Positions 10,429 through 21,003 of a stretch of DNA of 64,000 nucleotides are shown here, piece by piece. Both the position numbers and the translations under genes were made by a program. The stretch's first letter is position 1; every line of letters starts with the position of its first letter. The notes beneath the pieces are model-generated. The model saw only the letters and a list, made by a program, of their open reading frames with translations. It was not told the origin of the DNA and made no database searches. Source of the DNA: Silene noctiflora (taxonomy: Eukaryota > Streptophyta > Magnoliopsida > Caryophyllales > Caryophyllaceae); the NCBI GenBank assembly GCA_009801015.1, contig VHZZ01000148.1, forward strand, positions 26,478 through 90,477, written 5' to 3'.

Positions 10429-10920
10429 TAAACTTATTTATTGCACAAATACTAAAGTAATCCGTAGTATAATGTCTCTAAAATCTCGTAATTCAATTTT
10501 AAAATTATCCTTGATTCAAATATCACGGAAAATACGCTAAAACGTAGCAATTTAGGGTAAAACGCGTGTGATTACCAACTCCAACCAAATCTTCTATGAC
10601 GTTTTAGAAAGAAAAAAATTGTCAATGAGTTTTCTAGCCCACCGTACATTTGGATCCTGGATCCGCCCCTGGCAACAACGTTCGTGGGTCGATGGTGTAG
10701 ACACAGGGATGTGGTAGGAATGAAAATGATTGGAATATATGGGTGGTCGGCTCTGGGCAAGGGGGTTGGCGGCGTGGGGGAGGGTGGTCGCGTTGGGCGA
10801 AGGGGTCGGGGTTGTGTGAAGGGTGGCCGGACCAAGGGGAGGGTGTGTTGGGGCTGGGTTTGGGTTTGGGTAAAGAGGGAATAGATGAGTGATCAGTAAG
10901 ATGCATTTTTCATGTTTGGT

Positions 10921-11380
10921 ATGTGGGTAATTATTCGCCTCCCGAATCTATTACCCCCGTAAAGGGGTAATACATTACCCACCCCCCGGGTAATGATTAA
11001 GGGAGTAAAATATCTACTCAGTAATCAGGTAGCACCAAAACGGACACGGACACGACACGGACACGTGACACGGCATCCCATAAAATTTAGGATACGGGAC
11101 ACGTTATTTAAATTTAATAAAATATATATTTATATTTAAAACTAACGTATCATTTTATTTTTGTAAATGTATTTATATTAAATTTAAATAATTGAAGCTA
11201 AAATTTGACTTTAACTATAACTTATTCTAATTTACCACTCAAACCCGTCTTCTAATCAATCTTTTTCAGTCTTTTAACATCTCATTCCTCATTTATTGGT
11301 ATCTGATACAATTAGGCGTGTCCGACACGGTGTCAGACACAGTAACTCATTACCCAAGTAATTAACTTCCCTAGTAACTA
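10921..11380. repeat. Nested palindromic repeat region (gggtaat and ggacacg motifs)
   Basis: Outer parts carry inverted gggtaatgattaaggga- and cattacccaagtaattaa-like arms. Within lies a block starting acggacacggacacgacacg and ending gcgtgtccgacacggtgtc, again an inverted pair around an AT-rich core. It looks like one MITE inserted into another. No target duplications were identified, so ends are approximate. Confidence 0.4.
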
Positions 11381-11813
11381 TCACTTTATTGTTTTTATGA
11401 TAAAGGGTAGTGGTGGAAATTAAAGGAAAAATGTGTGGGATATAATAAAATTATGTGTAGGATTTAGCAATTACGAAAAAAATAGACCTATTTGATTTTG
11501 AAAATAAAACACACAAATACTAACCCCTTCTTTTTTCTTTCTTGTTTTAAGGTAAAATCAGGATGTCCACCGTCAACAAAACGACGACAACAATATGTAA
11601 TTCGCTCGTCCCAAAACCTTAAACCCCAACTAAAAACCTAATTCTCATAGCCACCCAAAACCTAAAACCCCAACTAAACATGAAAAACCTCTCAACAAAC
11701 TCACCCCATTAGCAACTCAACAAATTCTTCCCATTTTTCACCAAGATCATCAATTTCATCACAATCCCTTCAAAAATTTTTAACCTAATTTCTAAATACA
11801 TCATTATTTAATC

Positions 11814-14707
11814 ATGGGTTTACCCAGATTATTCTTCCTGAAGCAATTGTTCACAAAACCCACAAATTCCCATTTCAATTTAACAAGAACATTATGTTCT
11901 GTTCCCCTAAAATCCCCTTCATCTTTAAGCCCTGAATTTGTTAAGTTTGTTAAGGATTCGCCTCGCTCCAGTGTCATCCCTTTACTTGAACAGTATTTTG
12001 CTAAGGATAAGTCTGTGTTAGAATCTGAGGTTCCTATGATTATTCGAGCTCTTCGCAAACGTAATCGGTTTGATCGTGCCCTTGAGGTTTGTTGCTGTTT
12101 CGTGTACTTTCCGTTCTAATCATTTGTTTACGTCTTATTAAAATACGCATCATAAGTGATTGAACCGATGCATTATCAATTTTAGGTCCATTTTTATTTT
12201 TACTGTGGTGTTGTATGAATGCTTATTTACCTCAAAATTAGTCGTTGAGTTAGTCTTGTTTAAGACGGTCTGAAATTTCGCTAATTATGTACTACTACAC
12301 GTATGAAAAGTGTCACTTTGTAATATGTAAAAAAAAAGTGGTCACTTTTTATAACAATCTTGTTATAGCAAGAAAGGAGTTCATCGTGAGCTTAAGACGG
12401 TTTTAAATGAGATTTTGTATTAATTGTCAGTTGGGTGTAACATTAACATATTGTTAATAGCGGTTAAGATTACCCATTAGCGCTTCCGATCAAATGGTAG
12501 GTGGCTGTTCTAGCTTAACCAAATGTCTCGAGTTGAAGCCCTAGGAATGCATAAGGGTTAAAACTTATGAGTGAGAGATTTACAGTCCTAGTGGTCCTGG
12601 TCTTACCTGCTTGAATCCGGACTAAACGAATTTTATACACCAAAAAAGATAATGGTTAAGATTAGTGTGTACAACAATATGGTAGTAATTTGTTAGGAAT
12701 GGGACTCAACGCTTTAGTTTTACGAGCTCGCTTCAAGTGAGTACTTTTGCAAGAGATGTACTTAAGATAAGATTGGGATGCGTTAGATATGGCGCATTGG
12801 ATGATAAAAATAAAGGAAGAGCAGGTTAGAACAGCGGAAATATCGATGGCTACAGAAACTGAAAGTTGTCATATAATCTTATTCAAGTTTGTGTCATGGT
12901 AGCGACTGGCGGACAATGTCTTCAAAAGTATATAATTTCACAAACCGATTCGAATGCTGATTCATGTTAGCCTACCCACAATCCTATTGCGAATTTGGCA
13001 CTAAGGCTCGGTTATTCTTGTTCTTGTATGCTGTCGCAGTATGCTTTTTTTTCATAAACGTGTGCGCTTTGTTGCATATGGTTGTGGTATTTCGGGATCT
13101 TATGTTCGTGCAAGTTGTAATAATGTTCACTAAGTGAACTGCATATGAGGCAAAAGCGCAGATTTGCTTCGGTTTTCTTGTGACCTTGTTTGATGTGGTA
13201 GCAATTGAACCCGGTTAGGAAAGCAGACGACAATATACGAAATTTATAATCCATAAAAGACTATTTAATGTCATTGATTGTGCGCTACTTCTACTCTGTG
13301 TATGAACCTTGAAACTAATGAGGAAATACAATTTCTCATGGCAGTGATCGTTGCCTTGTAGGTAGTTTAGTGTTTTTCCGCAACTTTGTTGAAGGCTCTC
13401 GTCATGGAGATCAAATAACTATATGTTCCCTTTTCTCGTCTTTTTTATTTTATGTTTTTGAGCCAATTGAGGGATGCGGAAATCACACCTGTTTTTTGGT
13501 AATGATGCAGGTTTTAGAGTGGAGTAATCGTAAATCTGTTTACCACATACTTTCCATTGATCTTCCTTTACATCTTGATCTCGTTGGCAAGGTGCGCGGC
13601 GTTGCTGCTGCAGAGAAGTTCTTCAAGGAAGCAAATGACCATTCTGAAAGGATGTGCTCTTCTTTGCTTGACTTTTATGTTCAAGGATGGCGTGTAAATA
13701 AGTCTCTTGCTCTTTTCAAGAAGATGAAAGCAATAGGAATTGCTTCAAGTCCTCATACATTCAACAAAGTTGTGTCACATTGCCTAAAATATCGACAGGT
13801 TGATCAACTGCTTGACTTACTTTCAGAAATGCAGGATAAGGTCAGCTATATGCTGTGCCTGAAAGCATGCGCTTTAAGTTCTGATTATGATTCTGATACC
13901 ATGGACAAGCTTGTAAAGGCCATAAAAGACCAACATCACCTATTTGACTGGTCGACGTATACCACAGTTGCTAACTACTACTTGCTTAAAGGTCGTCCTG
14001 AAAAGGTGATTAGTTGCCTACAAATGGCTGAAGCTATTGTACATGATAGTTCAGAAGGGTATAACGTCCTGATTAGTTTATATGCAAAGCTTGGAGACGT
14101 TACTAAGGTTACAAAATTATGGCAGAAACACAAAAATATTTGTAAATCATACAGTAATAATGATTATATGGTCATGCTTAGTTCATTGATGAAGCTTGAT
14201 ATGTTTGAACAAGCTGAAGGGTTACTAGAAGAATGGAAAGCATCTGGGAATGGATATAATCATCTAGTACTTGATGCTGTTTTATCTGGATATGCGCAAA
14301 AAGGATTGGTCGAGAAAGCTGAAAAAATACTCGAGGACCAGATTAGTAAAAACGTGACACCAGTTCCCATTTCGTGGGGTATCATCAGTGAGGGGTACGT
14401 CAACTGTAAGAACATGCAGAAGGCTGTGCCGTGCATGAAGAAGGCTCTTCAGCTGGGTCCACAACATGAAGGGTGGGCTCCAAAACGCGCAGTTATCACA
14501 AAAATACTGACTTGGCTTGGTGACAATGGAGACAGCGATCAAGTGTACGAGTTCCTGATGCTGATGAGCCGAGTTGTTCCAGCGGACGAAAACTCGTATC
14601 TGACGCTGAAAGCTCGTAGGAAGCTCGAGAACTTCTTCAATGGGATATTGCAGAGGTTGAAGGATGATAACATAGATGCAGACAAAGTAATGAGAGTAGA
14701 AACTTAA
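11814..14707 (+). CDS. P-type PPR protein, mitochondrial, copy B
   Basis: Exons 11814-12086 and 13511-14707 (gag|gtttgt ... gatgcag|gtttta, phase 0) give 489 residues. Exon 1 encodes a hydrophobic/basic presequence (MGLPRLFFLKQLFTKPTNS) and the SLSPEFVKFVKDSPRSSVIP block. Exon 2 begins VLEWSNRK and carries about eight degenerate PPR motifs. Compared with copies C and D, six residues (GVSVDE) are missing in SEMQDK|VSYMLCLK, an 18-base in-frame deletion inside a PPR repeat. The C-terminus (KDDNIDADKVMRVET) matches copy C, not D. The intron contains a SINE and a Stowaway-like relic next to the donor. The frame is intact, so the gene is probably functional. Organellar RNA binding is family knowledge; the target is unknown. 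Confidence 0.87.
12473..12648 (+). mobile_element. tRNA-derived SINE in PPR-B intron
   Basis: The element lies between two copies of ggttaagatta (left ends 12472, right 12651-12664), read as a target-site duplication. It has an A-box-like stretch (gatcaaatggtagg) and a B-box-like stretch (tctcgagttgaagccc), then a 3' part with ccggactaaacga, as in plant tRNA-derived SINEs. The same insertion is present in the intron of copy C. Confidence 0.6.
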
Positions 14708-14794
14708 TTTTTTCTCTTAAAACTCAAATTTAATTGAGCTTATATGTAATGTTTTTGAGTTATATTGTAATTTTTTGAGCTTAATGTTGAAGTG

Positions 14795-15634
14795 AATCGA
14801 CAGCCGACTTACTTTCAGAAATGCAGGATAAGGGGATTTCTCCTGATGAGATCAGCTATTAAATGTGCCTGAAAACGTGCTCATTTACTTCTGATTTTGC
14901 TGCCATGGACAAGCTTGTAAAGGCCTTAAAAGACCAACATAACGTCTCATCTGACTGGTTTACGTACGCCACAGTTGCTAACTACTACTTGGATGGAGGT
15001 CATTCTGAAAAGGCGATTAGTTGCATACAAATAGCAGAAGATATGTTGCATGATAAACCAGTTGGGTATACTTTCCTGATTAGCTCATATGCAAAGCTTG
15101 GAGACGGTACTAAGGTGACAAAATTATGGCAGAAATATAAAGATGCATGTAAATCACATAGTAATAATGATTTACTAGAAGAATGGAAAGCATCTGGCAA
15201 TGAATTTAGTCATCGAGTTGTTGATGCCCTTTTATCTGGATATGCAGATAAAGGACTGGCCGAGAAAGCTGAAAAACTACTCGAGGACCAGATAAGTAAA
15301 AACACAATACCAGTTCCCATCTCGTGGGGTATCATCAGTGAGGGGTACGGTACATCAAACGTCGGAACATGCAGAAGGCTGTGCATTGCGCCAGTGCATG
15401 GAGAAGGCTCTTCTGCTTGGCCCACAACACTAAGGGTGGGTCCCGAAATGTGCAGTTATCTCAAACATACTGCAGACTTGGCTTGGCCAGCATGAAGGCA
15501 GTGATCAAGTATACGAGTTTTTGAAGCTGATGAGCCGTGTTGCTCCGATGAACAAAAACACGTATCTGACACTGAAAGCTAGTAGCAAGCACAGGAAGGA
15601 CATCAATGCGATTTTTGCAGAGGTTGAAGCTTAA
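14795..15634 (+). pseudogene. Broken PPR copy B' (exon 2 fragment)
   Basis: Homologous to the second two-thirds of PPR exon 2 of copies C and D but lacks exon 1 and the first ~130 codons of exon 2. It has an in-frame TAA where C and D have AAA (SYKMCLK), lacks about 19 codons between CKSHSNND and LLEEWKAS, and shifts frame around 15350 and again near 15475. The tail (TYLTLKASSKHRKDI) and the 3' flank resemble copy D rather than its neighbour B. Clearly a pseudogene. Confidence 0.9.
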
Positions 15635-15760
15635 TTTTTGTCGACGACGTTTTATGTTCTTTGGATGAAGGATTAAAGGATCTTGAAGAAGTAGATTTGT
15701 GCATTGTAGAGGAGATGCATGGTTTTTGCTCTACACATTGCTTTACTAAATCTTTTGTCT

Positions 15761-16044
15761 CGGAAAATGCACGCCGTGCCCTAGAGGTTTGACATTTTGC
15801 CCGAAATACCCAATTTTTATACGGGGAACATTAAGAAGCCATAACTCGTGTTTACAATTTCAGAATGTGACAATTTTTTTTTTCAAATCGATCATCTTTC
15901 CGAGAACTACGATTTGAAATTTTTTTTTTTTATCGTATTTGGGTCCCATGGCTAGGAGTTATGGCCTCTTAAAGTTTTCCCGATTGAAAAATTGGGTATT
16001 TTGGGCAAAAAAACAAACCTCAAGGGCACCGCGTGCATTTTCCG
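15761..16044. mobile_element. Mutator-like MITE (284 bp) with 9-bp TSD
   Basis: Nearly palindromic: left arm cggaaaatgcacgccgtgcc ... aatacccaattttt, right arm its inverted copy (gcattttccg end), each about 85-90 bases around an AT-rich core. Flanks cttttgtct (15752-15760) and cttttgttt (16045-16053) match at 8 of 9, the Mutator-type duplication length. Non-coding. Confidence 0.8.
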
Positions 16045-16053
16045 CTTTTGTTT

Positions 16054-17344
16054 TTATTGTTATTCAGTTCTTCTGAACTTAATTTCAGTTCAGTAAAGTT
16101 CGTTTTACTTTATTTTTGTTCTTCGGTTTGGTGTAGTTTAGTTTCGTCCAAAAAAACATGACTTTAGTTTTTTGTCTAAATTTTCTTCATTATTTTACTT
16201 TTGCCTCATTTTTCTATGCATTATAAATTTCATATAGATGTCAATTTGAGCTAGTTTAGTTAATAACTAATCAACAATTTTGTATTTCAATACCTTTCTA
16301 TAAAATATTTTTTTTTTTGAGAAAATCCTGAAAATTTTGAACAAGATATAATATTGGACTAAATTAATGGAGTAGCCTTTTCAATTTTTCCAAATGAAAA
16401 ATTAATAAAACAAAGAATTAAAACCTAGAACCTACCAAAAAAAAACTTGATTGGACCATTGATGCTTCACTATAGAAAAAATGATAGTATATATTTTATA
16501 TGCTCTATAAGAAATTGAGAATTGGGATGGTGATAGTAAACTCGGCAACATCAAATGACCTATCTAATGTCTTTTTCGTTTCTTTCTTGTTTTTCATGAA
16601 ATTGTTGAAATTTTCTCACTCGTACTTTCTAACAATTTCATTTTCTTACTTGTACCCTTTTCATAAAAAAAAAAGACTAGCCGTAACTCAGCTACGACAT
16701 CATAAAAAGTTAATTTGTTTTTTGGAATTGATTGTTTTTAAGAGATCTTCGATTTGGAGAAAAATCAATGATTTTGCAAAAAAAAAAAAAAAAAAAAAAT
16801 CGAAATACATTGACAAATCAGAACTCCGGATTACAAATTCCAATAACGGATATATATTTTTTTTTCTAATTCATTATCTTTACGAGATTTTGAAAAATCG
16901 TTTTTCTGAACTCGTAATTAAGAATTATGGTTAGTCAAAGTTTCCCAAAAAAATCTTATCAGTCTTTTTTTACCGGCCTGCGTGACCTATTCCTGGCCAG
17001 ACCCGTCAAAAACTAGGAACGGGCTAGGGTCGAGCAAATCCCACCCGCCCCCTAGCTCGGGCTGGTTTTTGGTCCGCCTAGCCAAGCTCAATCAGCCCCG
17101 AATGTTTGACCACCCGTACTTCATAATACCCATCTAACTCGCAAAATAAGCATCGAGAAAATTACAAAGGTACAACCTGCTAATTCATCTAAACCCGCAA
17201 ATCCGCCTATTAGAAGGCCAAATACTTAATACTCCAATCAACCCGCGTTTAATCGGCTCTACTAAAAATCAAAAACCCCAATCAACCATTCAACCCTGAA
17301 AATCCTCTAAAATAAGCGCATCAATTATTCAATTCTTTACATTC
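16054..17344. other. Intergenic between PPR B' and C
   Basis: Very AT-rich with a 21-base A run near 16780. A relic of the PPR-A intron minisatellite unit (aacttaatttcagttcag) lies at about 16078-16170. The block at 16970-17110 is richer in GC with gggctagggtcgag / gctcgggctgg motifs, a plant repeat style. No gene is supported; the 145-codon open frame at 16500-16934 is low-complexity. Confidence 0.55.
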
Positions 17345-20043
17345 ATGGGTATAATCAGAGTATTGCAATCTAGCTTTACCTTCCCAAAACAATTCGCAAG
17401 TACCCCTTCATCTTTATGTCCTGAATTTGTTAAGTTTGTTACGGATTCGCCTCGCTCCAGTGTCATCCCTTTGCTTGAGCAGTGTTTTGCTGATAATAAG
17501 TTTGTGTTACAATCTCAGGTTCCTATGATTATTAAAAACCTTCGCAAACATAAGTTGTATGATCGTGCCCTTGAGGTTTGTTTCTCTCCGTTTTAATCAT
17601 TTGTTTACTTTTGATTAAAATCCGCCATTTTTATTTATACTGTGGTGTAGGTGTTTTATGAATGCATACGATTGTATGCGACCAAAAGTGAGTACCCGTC
17701 TCGGTCATTTGTTGTCCTATTGCGGTCAATTATTGTCTTTCCTATTTTAGGATTGCATTTGATAATTCACAGACAATTTGATCCATTCGTCGTTTAATAA
17801 TTGCCCCCCTCCTCTTTCCTTGATCTTTGTGCCAAAGCCAAAGGACAATAATTGACCGGGATGGAGGGAGTAGCTAATACCGGCGTACCGCCTTCTATTC
17901 ACCCGGTTCTTTACATTTTCCTGTTTTTTTGGTATGTTTATGTTTCCTTTTTTGGGTCTAAAAATCTGCACCAAAGCAAATGTAAAGAATCAGAATATCC
18001 GATGAATGAGAGAGGGTAGTAAGTAGCATGAAAGGAGCTAAAGGATGGTTTTAAATGAGATTTTGTAATACTCCGTAATTGTCAGTTGGTGTAACATTCA
18101 AAGTTACCGCAGAACCTTTTTCTCAATAATGGTTAAGATTACCCATGACCTCATCATCACTTAGATCAATTGGTAAAAAGTTTTTCTAGCTTAACAAGTG
18201 GTCTCGAGTTAAAACTCATGAGGGAGACCAAAAAACGATAATGGTTAAGATTAGTGCGTACAATAATATTGAACTGCTAGTAAATTGTAGGAATGGGACT
18301 CGAATCATTACTTTTATGAGCTTGTTTCAAGTGAATACTTTTGCAAGAGGGATGAGTAAGATAAGACTTGGATGTGTTAGAAACGCCGCATTGAATGATA
18401 ACAATAAGCGAGGTGCAGGTTGTAACAGAGGAAACAACTATGGGTAGAGAAACTGAAGGTTGTCATATAGTCATATTCATGGTAGTGACCACTGTTTTCA
18501 AAACTATTTTACATGTTGCTTGAAGAAACAGCTACTAGCCTTGATGAAATGAAGAGTATAATTTTACAAATGGATTCGAATGCGATTCATCTTAACGGAC
18601 CCCAAATCATGTTGGGACTAAGGCTCTGTTATTGTTGGATGCTGTTTTGGACTATGCTCTTTTTTTTTTTTAGAGGCGTGTACTTTGTTGCTTATTGGGC
18701 ATTTCAGGATCTTTTGTTCTTACAAGTTGTAATATTGTTCATTTAACTGAGCCGTGTTTGAGACAAAATCTCAGGTTTGCTTCAGTTTTCTTGTTACCTT
18801 TTTTGATGCAGGTTTTAGAGTGGACTAATCGTAAACCTGTTAGACACACAGATTCCAGTGATCTTCCGTTACATCTTGATCTCGTTGGCAAAGTGCACGG
18901 CGTTGCTGCTGCAGAGAAGTTCTTCGAGGAAGCAGATGATCATTCTGAAAGGATGTACTCTTCTTTGCTTGACGTTTATGTTCAAGGAATGCTTGTAGAT
19001 AAGTCTCTCTCTCTTTTCGGGAAGATGAAACAAACGGGAATTGTTCGGAGTCCTCTTACGTACAGCAAAGTTATGTCACTTTACCTAAAAAATCGACTGG
19101 CTGATAAAGTTCTAGACTTACTTTCAGAAATGCAGGATAAGGGTGTTTCCGTCGATGAGGTCAGCTATAAAATGTGCCTGAAAGCGTGTGCTTTAAGTTC
19201 TGATNNNNNNNNNNNNNNNNNNNNNNNNNNNNNNNNNNNNNNNNNNNNNNNNNNNNNNNNNNNNNNNNNNNNNNNNNNNNNNNNNNNNNNNNNNNNNNNN
19301 NNNNNNNNNNNNNNNNNNNNNNNNNNNNNNNNNNNNNNNNNNNNNNNNNNNNNNNNNNNNNNNNNNNNNNNNNNNNNNNNNNNNNNNNNNNNNNNNNNNN
19401 NNNNNNNNNNNNNNNNNNNNNNNNNNNNNNNNNNNNNNNNNNNNNNNNNNNNNNNNNNNNNNNNNNNNNNNNNNNNNNNNNNNNNNNNNNNNNNNNNNNN
19501 NNNNNNNNNNNNNNNNNNNNNNNNNNNNNNNNNNNNNNNNNNNNNNNNNNNNNNNNNNNNNNNNNNNNNNNNNNNNNNNNNNNNNNNNNNNNNNNNNNNN
19601 NNNNNNNNNNNNNNNNNNNNNNNNNNNNNNNNNNNNNNNNNNNNNNNNNNNNNNNNNNNNNNNNNNNNNNNNNNNNNNNNNNNNNNNNNNNNNNNNNNNN
19701 NNNNNNNNNNNNNNNNNNNNNNNNNNNNNNNNNNNNNNNGCAGAAGGCTGTGCAGTGCATGGAGAAGGCTCTTCAGCTGGGTCCACAACACAAAGGGTGG
19801 GCCCCGAAACGTGCAGTTATCACGAAGATACTGACTTGGCTTGGTGACAATGGAGACGGCGATCAAGTGTACGAGTTCTTGATGCTGATGAGCCGAGTTG
19901 TTCCAGCGAACGAAAACTCGTATCTGAAGCGGAAAGCTCGTAGCAAGCTCGGGAAGTTCGTCAATGGGATTTTGCAGAGGTTGAAGGACGATAACATAGA
20001 CGTAGACAAAGTAATGAGAGTAGAAAGGTGGATTAAGGGGTAA
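17345..20043 (+). CDS. P-type PPR protein, mitochondrial, copy C (interrupted by an N gap)
   Basis: Exon 1 is 17345-17575 and exon 2 is 18812-20043 (gag|gtttgt ... gatgcag|gtttta, phase 0). Exon 1 encodes MGIIRVLQSSFTFPKQFAST, then SLCPEFVKFVTDSPRSSVIP, shorter than in B. Exon 2 starts VLEWTNRKPVRHTD and runs to SSD before 535 Ns (19205-19739), resuming at QKAVQCMEKALQLGPQ. Copies B and D have 530 and 525 bases in the same interval, so the gap is about the right size, but 535 would break the frame, so its length is an estimate. The end differs from B: after DKVMRVE the sequence continues RWIKG and stops, because repeat DNA begins there. Probably functional, but the middle is unseen. Confidence 0.75.
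17695..17870. mobile_element. Stowaway-like MITE in PPR-C intron
   Basis: Left end cccgtctcggtcatttgt and right end (reverse complement ctccctccatcccggtcaat) with TA on both sides (17693-17694, 17871-17872). Interior blocks are shared with the MITE at 10219-10428. Copy B lacks it, so it arrived after the B/C split or was lost from B. Confidence 0.7.
18142..18237 (+). mobile_element. SINE (shortened copy) in PPR-C intron with 16-bp TSD
   Basis: Flanked by a perfect 16-base duplication, ataatggttaagatta, at 18126-18141 and 18238-18253. It contains an A-box-like cttagatcaattggta and a B-box-like gtctcgagttaaaactc. Relative to the copy in PPR-B it lacks about 80 central bases. Same insertion site in B and C. 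Confidence 0.75.
19205..19739. other. Assembly gap (535 N)
   Basis: Run of undetermined bases inside exon 2 of PPR copy C, exactly where the neighbouring copies are most alike, as expected when near-identical tandem copies confuse assembly. Confidence 0.99.
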
Positions 20044-20218
20044 GGGGGTCTACAAGAAAGGGAAAGGGAAACAAAGTTATTGGTTTCCTTTGTTGATGTT
20101 TGTTTGACTCAAACAAAGGGAATGAAATTCCCTTCCTTAATCCATCTAATTCCTTATCCCCACTCTCTAAGGTATGAGATTTCATTACCTTTGTTACCTT
20201 TCAACCACCTTATTCACC
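20027..20218. repeat. Fold-back insertion at the 3' end of PPR-C
   Basis: Copies B and C are alike up to tagaaa (20021-20026), then C continues ggtggattaaggggtaag. This motif recurs inverted at about 20138-20162 (ccttaatccatctaattcc) and again near 20202-20218 (caaccaccttattcacc). The insertion provides the last five codons and the stop of PPR-C. No target duplication was recognised. Confidence 0.55.
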
Positions 20219-20340
20219 TACCACCACACTTGCGAATACCACAACACTAGCCACCACCAAAGCATCACCATGACGCCATCGCCACCACCACCACGCCGCC
20301 ACCACCACCACCATCACCACCTCCACCACAGCCACCCCAC
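20215..20340 (+). repeat. CCA/CAC-rich simple repeat
   Basis: A low-complexity run of ccaccacc and catcaccacc triplets, in no credible gene frame. Confidence 0.85.
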
Positions 20341-21003
20341 CTAAACCATGTTGGGACTAAGTGTGAGCTGTTGTTGTATGCTGTTTTGGAGTATGCTTAA
20401 AGCTACATGTAAACTATTTGATTTGCGCATTCCTCAAAGGAGACGACAAAATACCAAGGTTCATCCACAAGAGACTATTTTATTGTAGGCTACTTTTAAT
20501 CTGTGAACGAACCTTGAAAATTATAAGGAACTAAAATTTCTCATGGAAGTGATTGTAGCCTCATAGGTACTTTAGTCTATCTCCGCAACTTTGTAAACGG
20601 CTTTTTTCAGGGAGATTAAATCACTAAATTTTCCTTTTTCTTGTCTTTGTTTATTTTCTTTGGGCAATTGAGGGATGCGCAAATCAACTACTTACAGAGA
20701 GATCTAGGGAATATCCACGCAGCTGCAGCGTGATGTAATATACCTGTTGTCGGTGTGCCAATGAGGTATATGTTATCAGTTTGCCAATATATCTTCCTTT
20801 GTATCTGCTGGTGATTAGTTATTCACTTTGTCCCGTTAACTATGGGATGGATTTGCATATCCATTAACCATAGCCAATGAGAAATGAACAATTGTAAGAA
20901 GTGGAATATTAAAAATGTTGAGCTGTCCTCACAAGTGATCCCGTCTCTTACAAGTTTCGCTCTCATAGTTAACCAAACCTCCTCTTTTATGTTAATGATG
21001 CAG
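20341..21003. other. Remnant PPR intron upstream of copy D
   Basis: catgttgggactaag at 20346 matches the PPR-C intron near 18608. The stretch 20450-20690 (ggagacgacaaaatacc ... caattgagggatgcg) matches the last ~270 bases of the PPR-B intron. About 300 bases at 20690-20990 have no counterpart and look inserted. No exon 1 is found, so copy D begins within its former intron. Confidence 0.7.

Larger units (their letters stand above)
9735..10671. mobile_element. Non-autonomous hAT element (937 bp) with 8-bp TSD
   Basis: Terminal inverted repeats are caggggcggatccag on the left and the same 15 bases, reverse-complemented, on the right (ctggatccgcccctg). Perfect 8-bp duplications gcaacaac flank it at 9727-9734 and 10672-10679, the hAT signature. 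No transposase reading frame remains. Inside are a tRNA-like stretch (9842-9892), a 46-bp tandem duplication (10071-10162) and a nested Stowaway-like MITE (10219-10428). Confidence 0.85.

Noticed and set aside
10572-10906. Pro-rich frames on both strands
   Set aside because: They overlap the right end of the hAT element and GC-rich repeat DNA; no conserved domain and no splice context.
16500-16934. 145-codon open frame
   Set aside because: Lys/Phe/Ser low-complexity from AT-rich DNA with an A run in the middle; no family features.
19161-19866. Long frames across the N run
   Set aside because: Their length comes from undetermined bases only.
20215-20340. His/Pro-rich coding exon
   Set aside because: Simple CCA/CAC repeat without stable frame, splice sites or neighbours.
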